From NCBI GenBank assembly GCA_002049455.2, contig KV918865.1, forward strand, positions 62,001-126,000: a DNA stretch of 64,000 nt, given 5' to 3'. The number at the start of each line of letters is the position of its first letter. Position 1 is the stretch's first letter. The notes under the pieces are model-generated. The model was given only the letters and a program-made list of their open reading frames with translations, did no database searches and was not told the DNA's origin. This document shows, in pieces, positions 39,221-51,839 of the stretch. A program made the position numbers and the translations under genes. Source of the stretch: Porphyra umbilicalis (taxonomy: Eukaryota > Rhodophyta > Bangiophyceae > Bangiales > Bangiaceae).

Positions 39221-42170
39221 CTACTCGTAGTCGTCCAAGTCTTCCTCGAGCCCGTCCAGAAACTCGTTTCGGTCGCTGGAAGCACCTACATCCTTTGTGA
39301 CGTCCACGTCGGCGGCTGCAGCAGCGGCCGCAGCACTGTTAACTGCCGCGAGACCAACAGCAACGGCGGCAGGAGCGGCCTCTGCGGCAGCTACACACGG
39401 CGTAGCGACTGCGGTGGCCAGTACAACCGGGGTAGCAGATGGTCCTCCGTGGGTCGCCGCGCGAGGCACAGCGCGTGCCATCGTGTGCATCACAACCGCC
39501 GTCGTCGCAGGAAGACCAACAGTGGCCGCCGCAGCTGGCGCCCCACTGCGTGGTGTCGCAGGCGGGGCAGCAGGCGGAGCTCCAGCGAGAGCACAGTGAA
39601 GAGCAGCAGGGAGAGCGGCAGGGAGGGAAGCAGTCGGGAAGGCAGCCAGAGCAGCAGAAGGGGCGACACGCAAAGCAGCAGACGGGGCGGCAGGCAGAGA
39701 AGCAGGCGGGGCGGCAGGCACAGGAGGAGTCGGGGCGGCAAAAGGGGCGCCACGAGGAGGGCCAGTCGCGGGACCACCAGAGGCAGCGCGTGCACGGGCT
39801 GTGAGAGAGTGGCCCGCGGCCCCTTCACCAGCTGTTGCCAAAACGCGTGTCCGGGTGTCCCACAGACGGGCAGTCGTGAAGACGGGAGCGACAATCCGGT
39901 GTGGGTCGTTGCCTTCCAAGAGCTGGAGGCCACAGTGCTCCTGGTTGCTTTGTGGCAGGTGCTCGTGGACGAGTTTCAACAGCACGGCCCAGGCCTTGAG
40001 GTAGCTCTTGACGACATTGGCGGCACCGGTCGTAAAGCGCTCATAGCCAGCCATCTCACAGAGTGTTACGAAAACCTGCTCGTGCCAACAGAAAAAGCAC
40101 AGTCAGCCCCGAATCATTTCGCTCCCGCAGAAGCAGACAAACATGGAAGAGAACCAAGGCTCTCAATGACATGTGCGAGATTGCTGCATGATCAAAGCAC
40201 AGGCAGACCGAGACACCGTAACATACCGTTGTCACAATGGACACGTACATGCCATACCGCACTTGGTATATCTTGCGTTTGGTTTCTCCCACCTCGAACA
40301 TGGTGCCGCGCAGTCCCTTGATCCTGGAGAGCGCCCGGTGGAGCCCCCACAACATGGACTCCCGGCCAAACTGATCAGCAAACAACCAGTGCCCATTCAA
40401 GCACCGCTGCGCGTTGGCGGCCGTCATGTCTGTGTTGCGCTTAAGCCCGGTCAGGGGCATGTTGACCACAACAGCTGCTCGTTCCAGGAAGCCGTCCTTC
40501 GCCGCCTCCAGCACCGCTCGATGGAAGCGGGGGATTCCTCGGCGCAAGACGGTCAACACCGTCTCCTCCTTGAAGTTCTTGTCGTGGTTTTGCCTCGGAA
40601 CGCACGGCGCCAGTACTGTCTTTGACAGCGTCCGACGCGCCTCAGGCAACCCCCACGGAAAATTGAACTTGTCGTGCAAGTGCCGGGCTGACATTTCCCG
40701 ATTGGTGTGTGTCTACGGCCACGGGAGGGCATCGGCGGTGTTGTCCTCGAACGCGTTCCTCGTTTCGAGGCGGATGGCATTCTGCGCATGATCCGTCAAG
40801 TCGTGTGGATAGTATGTCAGAGCACCCAGAACAAACACAAGGGAGAGGAGGAACTGACTCACCTCAGTCCGCTGAAGGTGACGAAGTTGCGAGTGAAGAG
40901 GCGTCTCGCTGTCCCTCGTCAACTGAAACTAACCAAAAGAGAAGAACTCGCGACTGACCACCATGTCCTTGGCCCACGGCGCTTGTCTAGGCTCGTCGAA
41001 AAAGGACGGGGAGAGCGATGCGACAGTGGCCAGGTTGACCCGATCGACGGCACCAGCGGGCTCTGCGGGACCAGCGCTCAGCCCATCAACTACGCGGCAG
41101 AGCTCCTTTGCAGCCGAGGCGCCATGTCCGATGGCGGTGCCGACGTAGTTAACCGCCTTGAGCACCTCGCTGAGAATGCGCTTGACGTCGGCTGCGTGAG
41201 CTGATGCCGCCGTCTGCCGCTTGCTCAGGTCCTTCAGCTGCATGTTGGTTGCGGCACGGCGCTTCTTGCCCGCAGCCTCCAGCTCATCAATGCGCACCAG
41301 AAGATGTTTGACGCCGCGCTTGTCTGAGCACATGCACGAGGCACTGGCGGCAGAGCCGGGATTGGCACTGCCCTCTGCGAGTACGGCGGCGCGTTCCGTA
41401 CGGGCAGCAGCAGCAGCCGCAGGCGGGACGGCAACAACTGCTAAAGGTGGTCGGCCACGAGTGGCACCCACTCGAGGGCCCGAGGCGGCGTCCGGCAAGG
41501 TCCGAAAACCTCCTCGGGCCGCGGTCACCGTGACACTTGTGGGGGGGGCGGCCAAAGCGGGCGCGTGGGTATCTCGGGTGACGGGCCTTGCGTGCGACAA
41601 AGACGCCACCACCGCCGCCGCGAGGACCGGCGTACCGGCGCCAGGACGCACCGGCGCTGAAGTCATTTCCGGTGCCGTCGTCGGTGGTGCTTTTGGCAGT
41701 CGACCTGTAGCCCACGACGCTGGCACTGGCGCGCCTGACATCGGGCGCGTCGGTGCGGGCAACAAAATCGGCGCGGTGGTAGATGCGGGACAAGGCGGAT
41801 CGACAGCCGCGGGTGTCGCGGCAAGCGTCTCGCATAGAAAAGCGGTCATCGGGGCTGGAAGTAGTGCGCGCGGTGCCGCCGCCTCAAGCGCCGGTGTTGC
41901 AGCACAACCGGGCGTTGGCGTGGGACTCACGATTCGGGCAGAACCGTCCGCGAAGCATGGCAGTGGGGGCGACGTCGCGGCCGCGGGCGTCGGCGCCGAC
42001 GCCAAGGAGACAGAACCTGTGGGCATGGGTGCCAAAGAGGCGGACCCGCGGCAGTAAGCGGCCTCAGCGGCGGAAAAGCCGCGGGGGGAAGCACAGTTGA
42101 TGTGCCAGACGCGGTCGCGGCCGTCGAGGTGATAGTCCGCGCGGGGGCACCCTGGCGAGATGATCGCCAT
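39221..42170 (-). pseudogene. unidentified three-exon gene with two in-frame stops
   Basis: I read three exons on the minus strand: 42170-40863 (donor GTGAGT), 40781-40263 and 40075-39221. All splice in phase 0. Exon 1 (MAIISPGCPRADYH) is Ala/Pro-rich, then has a CMCSDKRG motif and a coiled-coil-like helix (LVRIDELEAAGKKRRAATNM). Exon 2 holds the best folded part (HLHDKFNFPWGLPEARRTLSK, AANAQRCLNGHWLFADQFG). Exon 3 begins VFVTLCEMAGYERF, is Ala-rich and ends in an acidic tail (FLDGLEEDLDDYE). TAG codons at 40929-40931 and 40713-40715 lie in frame, with natural-looking sequence on both sides. The second donor (GTGCGG) is weak. I do not recognise the family. It may be a transposon accessory gene. 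Confidence 0.5.
39597..39760. repeat. purine-rich short tandem repeats
   Basis: Irregular GGCAGGCAGAGAAGCAGGCG-like units occur here within exon 3 of the unidentified gene. On the coding strand they give Pro/Leu/Ala runs. Confidence 0.5.
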
Positions 42171-44261
42171 CGGAGCGGGGGCAATCCGGCCGCTGCGCGG
42201 TCACGTGAGACCCGCTGGTCTTTCTCCGCGCGTGCCGCCGCTGCAGCACGTCACTCACCCAATGAAGCCGCCGCTGCTGCCTTTGTCTTCGCCTCCTTTC
42301 TGGTGACCGCCGCGTGCGCGTGGAATGGGTTGTCGGGCTCCTTCACGAGGATTCCTCGGGTGGAAAGGAAGAGGCCGACGTCAAGCCCTCGCCCACAACC
42401 GCGAATTGTTGCGCCCCTCTTTTATCCATGAAGAAGAGCAGCCGAAGACGACGCGTTGCCGGCGGGGTAGCCGCTCTCACAGCCCGCCACAGCACCCGTT
42501 CACTACCGCCGCAACGGTACCCCCCAATGCCGCGTGGCTGTGCCCAATAGGGAAACTCAACCTCGTTGTCGTCTTCCAGCACAGGTGAGAACACACTGGG
42601 ACGGACCATCAGCACGCCTCACGGGGTCGGGAGCACGTTGGCCACCAAGGCGCAGGCACTTTCCCATTTGGCGCCGCCGTGGCCTGCAGGAACAAAAGCA
42701 ACGCTGGCACCATCCAGTCGTTAACGTCCTTTCTGACGGGACGGTCCCAGCAGCAAGGGGTAGTGGTGCCAGGCTGGCAGCGACAGCGGTGGGTAGGCCA
42801 GCCAAGGACCCTTCCGGTGCCGCGCCCCCGCGGTTACCGGAACGCACGGCAGCGCGCGCACCTTTGTCAGCACAGAAGCGAGGGCGCGCGCTTGACGCTT
42901 GCGCGGGGGGGGGGGAAGCGTACAAGGTGGGGCGCGAGCGACAGAGAGGGCTTTGCGCAGTCTGCGCGCATACGGTGACCTCTGATTTTAGAGAGGCCCA
43001 GGCGGTCGCTGAGTGATCACGCCCAATGGCTGGCAGCTGGTACGAGCCACCATTTTCTGCCAGAGTAACTCGCGGGCAAAAGAGTTGAGAGTCAATTTAG
43101 AGGCGCTACCCCCCTGCGGCATCAATCATAGGCCACAGGTTAATATCCTAGTGATACACTTGATTCCACCCGTTTGACCGCAGCCAATGTCTAGTACGAA
43201 ACAAGGGAGCTCGCGATCTGATCTGCTTCGTCCTTCTTTTCGCATCAGGGCCGTTCTATTTCTCGAACGTCGCGGCCAAGGCCAGCAAGTGGGCATTGTA
43301 AAGACCTGTTGTCCACGCGCTACATGAGTGGGTGGTCAATTGCTGCCACGACAGTAAGGCGCATAGTGGGGCAGATGGGCCTGTGGTCGTCGTGGAGCGG
43401 GACCGTTGCCGATACAAGAGGGGGAGACAGTACATGGCCGGTCAATACGGAAGAAAAAGGGAAAGACAGTTGCAAGCCGGTCAAGTCTGGATGCAATGCA
43501 GTGACTTTCAGCAGTCGTCTTGACCTGCAGCACGCAGCGCGCGATTCCTGAGACAAAAACTGAGCCAGCTGGGGAATGTGCGAAAGGGCGCCCTCCAGGC
43601 TTTCTACCAGAGCCGCACGTACTTGCCATGAGCGCACCGCAGCACACTCATCCGTTCTCACGATTGCCTTCTTACCACCACATTGTTGTCAGGTTGGTGG
43701 GCATTGCGTAATCCAGCCGAACAACGACAGACAACGGGCCACGAAGTCGCACCACTGGACTGGCTTTCCGCCAGGATGAGCCTGGGCAGCCGGCTGTTGC
43801 GAACGGGCCAGACGCATGCGTCAGCTCTGACTTCAACGACTTCCAGGCGTCGAAGTTCACAGCGCGTTCGTTCCCACTGGTTGCGGACGGGTAGCGTTGT
43901 TTCACACCGGTCTGACCTCTGTATGTCTACTTGCAACTTGTGCTCAGCAAACAGATTGTCACTGACATGGCCCAACAGGCGGTATCAGAGCTTCTGTTGT
44001 TCGAAACAATCTGTCTCCTTTCACACATGCAAACCCTCTGCTTCTTTGCATGATTGGGGCACATGGTCGTGAAAACCACGTGATGGGGTCCATTGCTCCC
44101 GCAGTGACGAACACAAGCAAACGTCACTCCATCCGTCCACGAGCGCTAGGGCCAGGGCCGTGTTCATCCATGCACGAGCGCTACGGCCGTGACCATCGGG
44201 CACAAGCGCTAGGGGAGCGACTACAATGATCACACAGCCGACCTGATGCAGCAGTAGCAGT
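42171..44261. other. no gene recognised
   Basis: Several short open frames exist, none convincing. The region just above 42170 could hold the promoter or an extra 5' exon of the minus-strand gene. Near 44135-44215 a CACGAGCGCTA-type motif occurs three times at about 35-40-bp spacing. Confidence 0.3.
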
Positions 44262-44663
44262 CTACTCTAGCTTCTTGAACAGCGCAATTCGTGCGCGCTT
44301 GGACGCGCGCGAGCCGCTCCCCTCGTTCTTGTTCAGGTTCTTGCCCCGCGTCATCTCCTCCATGTCAATCGCCTGGGCGGGGAGGCCGCGCTTAACCACA
44401 GCGGCGCTCGTGTCGTTCTTGACGGCTCCAACAGCATCATGGCCGTCTCCCTTGCTACCTGGTGCCGCACGCTTAGATATGAGAGCGGCAGACAAGAGAC
44501 CTTCGTCAGAAGACGAAGAAGAACTTCGTACGGTCTGCTTGGGTGGCGCCGGCTGACGTCGGCGCCGGTGCTTGCTCGTGGAGAAGGCCTCTAAGTCCGA
44601 TGCGCTAGACTCGTGGTTGGCAGAGGGAAAGTCCCATGCACGAGGAAGTGACCCAAAGCGCAT
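44262..44663 (-). CDS. small basic protein or 3' exon, unidentified
   Basis: The frame runs from ATG 44663 (MRFGSLPRAWDF) to 44262, 133 codons. It has a serine run (VRSSSSSSDEG) and two clusters of basic residues (KHRRRRQ, KRARIALFKKLE) of nuclear-localisation type. The composition is more protein-like than the shadows around it. It could be the last exon of a larger gene, since proline-rich sequence precedes it. No family is recognised. Confidence 0.3.
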   Translation of the reverse strand: MRFGSLPRAWDFPSANHESSASDLEAFSTSKHRRRRQPAPPKQTVRSSSSSSDEGLLSAALISKRAAPGSKGDGHDAVGAVKNDTSAAVVKRGLPAQAIDMEEMTRGKNLNKNEGSGSRASKRARIALFKKLE

Positions 44664-47336
44664 TCACGCGCCAGGCACAACGGGAGCGGGATCATCCGAA
44701 TCAACCTCGGCACCCGCCCCTCCGCCGAGGCTCACCTATGACAACGCCCGCATGGAAGACTTCTCCACGTCAGGCGGCGGCACGGAAGACATGGCGGGGG
44801 AGCTCGCACACGAACCTGCAGGCAGAAAAAAACACCCAGGGCTTCAATCTCACGCGTCGCCCGCGCGCAACCGACGACTGGCAATCGGCGCTCCTTTACC
44901 CGGGCCTCCGCGCAAGCACCAGCGCGCAACCACACCTCCGCCACCACCACTGCCGCACTGTGCGCGGCGCGGTGCCCAGACCCACGAGTGCACCACACTT
45001 CTGCCAGTTATACTACCCACGTCCCGCCTCGCACCGTCGTACAGCCTTCACATGCACATGTCGCATCGTCACACAAGCACGAGCGAGCAGCCACGGCTTA
45101 CCCCTGTGAGTTCCAAACTCGCGTGTCCAGCAAAAGGTAGAGCCCGGAGCACCCGGCACCAACCCAGACAGTGTCGAAATCGCCGTACATACGAACTGTG
45201 CAAGAAAGAGACTGTCGTCACCACCCTGCGCACACTGAGGCACCCCCACCCACGTCAGGCACCCCGCAGAGACCCCACTGACGCAGGCGCTCTCCACCGC
45301 CGACCCCTTTGCCCATGGCTGCTCACTGTCTGCCCGTCGCGATTTCCAAAAGGGGCCTGGAATGTTCATGCTCCAGGGGCCGCGTCCGTGCTACCCGACA
45401 GCGGCGTCGGGTTGGAACGGGGCGTGCTTGGGGGACGCACCGCCGTGGTGCTTGCCGTCTGGCAGAGACTGGAACGGCTCAGAACCAGCACGGTGGCGAT
45501 CAGCGACGCGCGGCGATAGGCGACCCTCAGTAAATGGCGCTGGAATTCGGACGACTCGTGACGCAGCCCTTGGACTTTAAGGGACATTGGCCAGAGATGA
45601 CGAGATAAGAGCATTACCACCAATGTCGGGCCAACGGTCTGAAACGGTGAAATGAAACCGCTACGTGTGGCCCTGCAAGTGGTCAGTTGCCAACGGGCCG
45701 ACGCGTTGCCAACGGGCAATGTAATGGGTTAAACAGAGTGGGCTACCTTTCCAAGATCTGAGCGCCGTTGGCTTCGAAGTTGTTGGCCGCAGTCGGTGGT
45801 TGCCAACGAAAGACACGTATCAGCGTCGTCGCAAGTATCGAAACGAAGCGGCGTCCCTCGAATACGTGCCGAACATGTCACGGAAAGCGTGTGAACGGAG
45901 CCCAAACCGCCCAAATCAAGGCAATCTAGCGAGACACGTGGAGGCCTTTCGGTACCAATTTGGATCGAATCCGCTCGAGTGCGTGATGTGTGCTGCGGTC
46001 GTACCCCCTCAGGTTGTGCGGGGCCTTGGAGGCTGAATCATGCCGGTCGAACGGTCACCTTCAGCCATCGTGGCCGGCCGATGTGCTCGAAGGGTTGGCC
46101 CAACAGCTGTTTACGTGCCCCCCTCTACTGTGTGCATCCCACCGTTTGCTGGCTGGAGCGGTTCTAAAGCAGCTAGCACACCCGCTCTCAGGGCTGTGCT
46201 GCCCAAAAAAGTCCAAGACTCGGCCAAAAAGGGTCAATAGAGGGCAGCGACCCACAGCCAGGGACTTTTGAGTGCGTGTTTGTGCACTTGTGTGGTTGCC
46301 CCTTACTGTTGTGGACACTACAGACAGTTGTTATCGTAGAAGCGTCGACAGCCTAGGAAGCAGGCTGACTGCATAACCGTGCACTGGCTCGCCAATGCAT
46401 GAACGTTGACGCCGGTTTTCACAGTCCCACTTCTAGCCCCACCGTGGCCGCTCCTCCAACTACCGCACTACCCCACACCCAGCCCCCTACCCCCGGCCCA
46501 CCGCGAAGTCTAACACTGCCCCCACGTCCACGCGAGCACCCCCACCAATCTGCAGCAGCAAGAGGCGCTCGCCAGCAAACGACGCGCGCACCCTCCCCCC
46601 TAGCCTGCCTGCGCCACCCGCCGACCCGGCGCGCGCGACCCTCGCCCCAGGTTTCTCACCCTCTCAGCCACAACGCACGAACAACACAGCGGCCAGGGCT
46701 CGGCCTACGGTTCCCGACAGGGAGTGGCGGACCCCTGCGCACGGTGGACAACACTGGGCCGTGGCCCCCTCCAGCGGGCGCAACCACACAGGCACGCGGG
46801 CGTGGTTGCTCTTGGTGACACAAGCCACGCCCAGTTAAGACCCCAGCGATGCGGACATTAGGATTAACGGCCATCCATTGGCTGAAAGCTCTTCTGTTAG
46901 CAAAATACCATTTGTATACATATGTGTCAGTGCAGAATTGACTTTTCCAAGTCGTGTCACGACCTCCGGGAGCTATTTCCGTGCAGGGCTCTCTGTTGTT
47001 GCTCTCGTGCAGCTGGTCACACGTGTTTTGTCGAAAAAGCCAACAAGGCATCCGATATGGTCACGCGCTTTCAAAGCACTGGACCGTCTGTCCGGATCAC
47101 GCCGGCGGCATCCGCCTGGCTCGTGGTCTGTAGCAATCGGCCACTTCATCTGGATCACGAGTGCTCGCTTGACCCGCCCTGCGGCCCACCTCTGGCCGCG
47201 CCATCAAGCGCCTGCGGCTATCACTGACTGGCCAATGGAGTGCCGTATGGCGCGAACTGGTGTATCGCGCGTCGGCAACAACGCATGAAGAGGCATGCAA
47301 GGCTACAAGCACGGCAGAGCAAGCATGAGTGCACAC
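44664..47336. other. no gene recognised; two repeat-like patches
   Basis: No convincing coding frame was found. At 45611-45636 a 26-bp motif recurs inverted at 56112-56137 with one mismatch. GTTGCCAACGG occurs twice near 45689-45716. Sequence around 46430-46680 is C-rich and low in complexity. Confidence 0.35.
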
Positions 47337-50300
47337 TTAATTCGTCCAGTCCTCATGCAGGGCTTCTAAGCACGTCGCTTCCGCGGTCCCGAGAAGCGCC
47401 TCGTTCTCGGCGGCAGCTGCTGCTTCTGCGGCAGCTGCGGCTCCTGCTGGCCCGGTGGAGAGTCCAGGCCCCGCGCGGTATCTCCCAATCTTTGAAACTG
47501 CTGCCAGGTAGATATTGGATGCCAACTTGTCCGCGTTTGCGGACGCAGTGGCTGCACAGGCGGTCGACTGGCGGGTGCCCATACAAGCGGCCGCTCGGGC
47601 CCGCGTTGTTCGCATGTCGCTGGGCCGTTTGGCGCACCGTGCGTTCGCGGGAGCCGGTTCCCGGCGTTTCCCGCAATTGAATGCGGAGTCCCCAGGACCT
47701 CGGCTCACCGCTGCCCGCTTCACCAACCGAACATAGCTCTCAAGGAAGGAATCCGCTGCAAACACCGTCGAGTTCTGGTTGACATAGCCATGCCAGGCCT
47801 CGAGACCTTGCTCGGCGAACAGCTCCAAAGACCCGTAGCGGTCCGACCAATCAGCAGCATGACACGCGAGGATGTGTAGTTTGGGCGTAATGCTCTCCCA
47901 CTTGAAGCTGGAGCGAAGAAGATCCACAAACTCAGCCGCTTGCCGCGGGAAGGTAGCTCTCTCGGGAGCTGCAATGATCGACGCGCGGTTCAATACCGGC
48001 AGCAAATCCGCCCACAGTTCACACGACCGACGGTAGGCCGCCGCACGCGAAGGTAGGACTAGCTGGTCCAAAACGGCACGCACCGCCGCGAGGCGTCTCC
48101 AAATCTTGTGACAAGCCCGGTCTGCAAAGGTGCCCCCCCAGTACGGGGCCGGTGCCAACCCGACATCGATTCGGAAGGCACGTGATAGAGCCGTTGCATA
48201 CTCTTCGGCGCGCGACGCCCCCGAATCGAACGCAACCGCCTCTGCACCCAGCGACGATAGCCACGGACTCACGCCAAGCGTGATGTGAAACGGCATTGGC
48301 ATAATATCTTCTGGGGCGAACACCATCAGCGGCCGCCGCTCGAAGGAGAGAGTGATCGAGACCGCCGGGGGGTCTTCCATTGCTGCCAACGGACCGTTGG
48401 CGTATAGATCAGACATGGCCGACTTATGCAGGAGCGTGCGCGGCACGCGTCCGGCACCGCTGCCGTCTTGTATAGTACCGTAATCAGCATAGTTTGGGAG
48501 AAGCGCTTTGCTGGCAGCGGATGGCAGAGCGAGGCAGCAGTAGTAGCCACAGGGAAATCGGCAGGTTGCGCCGGCGTGACCGTCGAATGAGGTGGTGAAC
48601 GAGTGGTCCCCCATGATGGTCATGTGGACCGGTCGCGTGACGCCCGCCACGGAGACCCCGTTGGTTCGTAGTTCCTCCAAATCTGGAGCGTACAGCTCCG
48701 CCATAGCAGCCAATGAGGAGTAGTCGTCCTTTTCGCAAGGAAAAACACCACAAAGGATGGTGTTATCCCTGCTGCATGGTTGAGGCTGATTGATGTACGC
48801 CAGCACCGCCTTACACGAGCTATGCCGACCTCCCTTGTCAAGCCCAAAAGCGAGAAGAATCTCTCCGTCCGGCCGACCGGCGACGGGCCGCTCAATGAAC
48901 TGGTTCCGCGCAATATGATCTGCCACCAAGGCCTCTACGGCAGATCTTACGCTCACCAGCGTGGCGCCAACAGCCGTGGCTCTCACAAGATTGCGGCTCT
49001 CAGCGGAGGCCTCACGGCCGTCGGCACGCATCACCGCGGCGCTGGCCAACCCACTGGATGCTCCGCCCATCAATCACCGAATCCTCTGCCACGTCTCGTA
49101 AGAGATATTGTTGGCGACAACGAACTGCGTCCGCAACCGTACAGGGAGCGCCGACACCGCAGCTGATGGAACCACCGCCATATTTCCAGCGTCATTAGCC
49201 CGTCGGCAGGCGCCTTTCAGGATCGCCTCCATGCTTGCCACGTCATCGCGACACAACCTTGAGATCGCCGAGGACCCCTCGAGTGACCGCCGGCGGGCTT
49301 GCCAAGGTCCCACGACAGCCTTAAGCGGAACAGTCGCGCGGGTGAAAAGCAAATCAAGTCCGTTGCCGGACCTAGCTCGCCATGCCTTGGGCTCTTCAGC
49401 CGCCAGATGCATGCTAACGATGGTCCCGACAGATTACCGCTGGTCCTCGTCCAGCGTGGCATAAGCCCCAATGACAGTGGAATTGGCCCAATTGACCTTG
49501 GGCATAGCCGCAGATGCCACCTGTGCCGCGTCACTCTCACTAGGAGCGACGGGTGCGCAGGTTGATAGGCCAGGTGCACCAACCACACCATCGGTAATGG
49601 GCCTCGCGGACCCGCCCGTGTCGGGCGCCTCGCCAAATGTGCCATAGGCCGCAAAGACAGTGGCAATTGCCAAATCCACACTAGACCCGCAGGCGTCCAC
49701 CGCTTGGCTCGTGCCACTCCCAATCGAGTTGAGGCCACCAGTCGCCGCTACTGGTTCCACTCCAGCACCACTCGTGATGGGCGCGTCCGGCGCGGCCGCG
49801 GACCCTACTGTATCGGACGCCCTGTCCGCATGGCCAGCACGCGGTACAGCCGACTGCGGCGTGATCAGTGACAGGGTGCTCGCCGAGCTCGGGGTCCCAC
49901 CCTGACCAGGTGAGTCCACAGCTTCCGGCGCGGTGGCATCAGCGGCCGCGGCTGACGTCACCAAAGGAGTTGCCCGCGACGCGCAGCTCAGCTGCTCCAC
50001 TCCAGCACCACTGGTGATAGGCGTGTCCGGCGCGGCCGCGGACACTACTGTGTCAGACGCCCTGTCCGCATGGCCAGCGCGCGGTACAGCCGGCTGCGGC
50101 GTGACTGGGGATAGCGGGCTCGCCAATCTCGAGGTCCCACCCTGACCAGGTGAATCCACAGCTACTGGCGCGGTGGCGTTAGCGGCCGCGGCTGACGTCA
50201 CCAAAGGAGTTGCCCGCGACGCGCAGCTCAGCTGCTCTACTCCAGCACCACTGGTGATGGGCGCGTCCGGCACGGCCGCGGACACTACTGTGTCAGACGC

Positions 50301-50759
50301 CCTGTCTGCATGGCCAGCGCGCGGTACAGCCGGCTGCGGCGTGACCGGGGATAGCGGGCTCGCCAATCTCGAGGTCCCACCCTGACCAGGTGAATCCACA
50401 GCTACTGGCGCGGTGGCGTCAGCGGCCGCGGCTGACGTCACCAAAGGAGTTGGACGCGATGCGCGCCTGCGCTGCTCCGCTAGCATTTTGCACGCAGGAC
50501 ACACCATCTCGCGACCACGAACTGGAAGAGACGCTTGCTCAGCTGCTTTCGCATCGGGCCACAGGAAACGAAAAATCCCTGGACCTGGTCGAGCCGATGG
50601 AAATCGGTCGGTGGACACATCCCCGTGGATGTTGGACGCACATGAGGCCCGTCTCGGTGTTGTAGTTGGGCGGAAGCGGAAGTTGCAGAGATGGCAGTAG
50701 CCACGTGACACCCCATTACGGTCCGTCAAGCTCGAGACTGAGCACCTACGACGAGGCAT
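47337..50759 (-). pseudogene. large transposase-like protein with tandem repeats, two in-frame stops
   Basis: Three open stretches (50759-49434, 49412-49074, 49073-47337) share one frame and are divided only by TAA 49434-49436 and TGA 49074-49076, so this is one intronless gene of about 1,140 codons. I start at ATG 50759 (MPRRRCSVSSL). The N-terminus has CHLCNF and CPACKM cysteine pairs that could bind zinc. Then come three 80-residue repeats of low complexity. The C-terminal ~570 residues look like a folded enzyme. FGLDKGGRHSSCK, IMGDHSFTTSFDG and FAEQGLEAWHGYVNQ could supply D, D and E of an RNase H-like transposase, with LHILACHAADW nearby. That triad is inference, and the family is not identified. 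Confidence 0.55.
49761..50480 (-). repeat. three tandem 240-bp repeats, in frame
   Basis: The unit starts TCCAGCACCACT at 49761, 50001 and 50241, so the period is exactly 240 bp (80 codons). The units are near-identical by eye, with most change in the outer copies. Each encodes PRAGHADRASDTV, SGAGVEQLSCASRATPLV and DSPGQGGT blocks. Confidence 0.9.
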
Positions 50760-51839
50760 GGCATTTAGCAACCTGGCTTGCGCCGAGTTGTTCAACAGTC
50801 CATCGTCGCGCCAAGCCAGCCACAGCTGCGCAGCTGCGTTGTCACGTAGGCAGGCTTGGTGGCGGCCAGACACAACCCAGTCAGAACCCAGGACACATGG
50901 TAGCGAAAATACAATCGCAGCAAGCGGAAAAGTACGACGTCAGAAGTGGGTTGCAAACCACGTAGCATTGCTCATCAAGGGTCCCTCCGACGGTGGGTAG
51001 TACGAACGGTGAGAGAGACATCTGCTTTTTACTTGCTTTTTTGGCAAACGTGCACGTACCAGTGGGGACACGGCGGAGGAAGAGGTAGGCCGGATGACGA
51101 CGCCATGCACGTGGCCTGACTAGGCTGGAAAAAACCGATGTAGACAAAGGGTGGGGCAAAGAAGAAGCCACAGCAGCCACTGTCCGGCGATTCTGCTGTG
51201 CGTAGACGCGTGGGGGGGGGGGGGGGGGGTGTTTGTAGGCGCCTCGTCCTCTGGTGCAATTGATGAGCCGAATGTGCTCGAAAGACCAAATAAATGAACG
51301 TGTGCACTGTGATGAAGAATCGTGTCCAGATCCTAATGTCCGCCCTTAACTGGGCGTGAAACCCTTCAGCGCACGGCGGCCGCAAGCATGCGCCGCTTGG
51401 TCACCGCCGGCCTTGTCAGCTCTATGCCACAACTCCCGCTGTACCACATTTGCTGTGTGGGTTATTGCTGTTGCATGCAAATTTGCAGACCTTGATAGTA
51501 AAACGCCCAGAGCAGAACATTGCTTGAGTGGTCCTCTGCCGGTTTCCGGTCATGTCATTGGCCAAGACTGCTGTTTCTGGCGTAAATATTAGTGTTCATA
51601 TCGGCGAAAACTCCGAAGTGAGAAACTCCACCGCACAAGCTCGAGCTGTGTGGTGGAATTTTGAAAAATACAATAATTGCGAGGGGGCTGCCAACGAACG
51701 TTGACTCCGCAGATGCTGTAGCGGCAGCCATCTCACATAATCGGGGACTGCAGGGGGCAACAGTGGGGTGGGCGGCGTCGGCCGTAGACGGCGGCGCTGG
51801 CGGAGGGTTTGCTGGCACAGGGCGGTGGGGTTAAGGGGG
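50760..51839. other. no gene recognised
   Basis: This is the 5' flank of the large transposase-like gene. It contains an 18-base G run (51212-51229). From 51400 to 51760 it is AT-richer. No coding frame is convincing. Confidence 0.35.
51212..51229 (+). repeat. G18 homopolymer
   Basis: Eighteen consecutive G bases, flanked by T on both sides. Its length is likely to vary or be mis-sequenced. Confidence 0.9.

Noticed and set aside
44572..45519. 315-codon plus-strand frame
   Set aside because: No domain or protein-like pattern, and frames in other registers are equally open. It looks like chance in GC-rich DNA.
8412..49436. Alternative genetic code explaining in-frame stops
   Set aside because: All three stop codons occur both inside damaged frames and as apparent normal ends, so no single reassignment fits.
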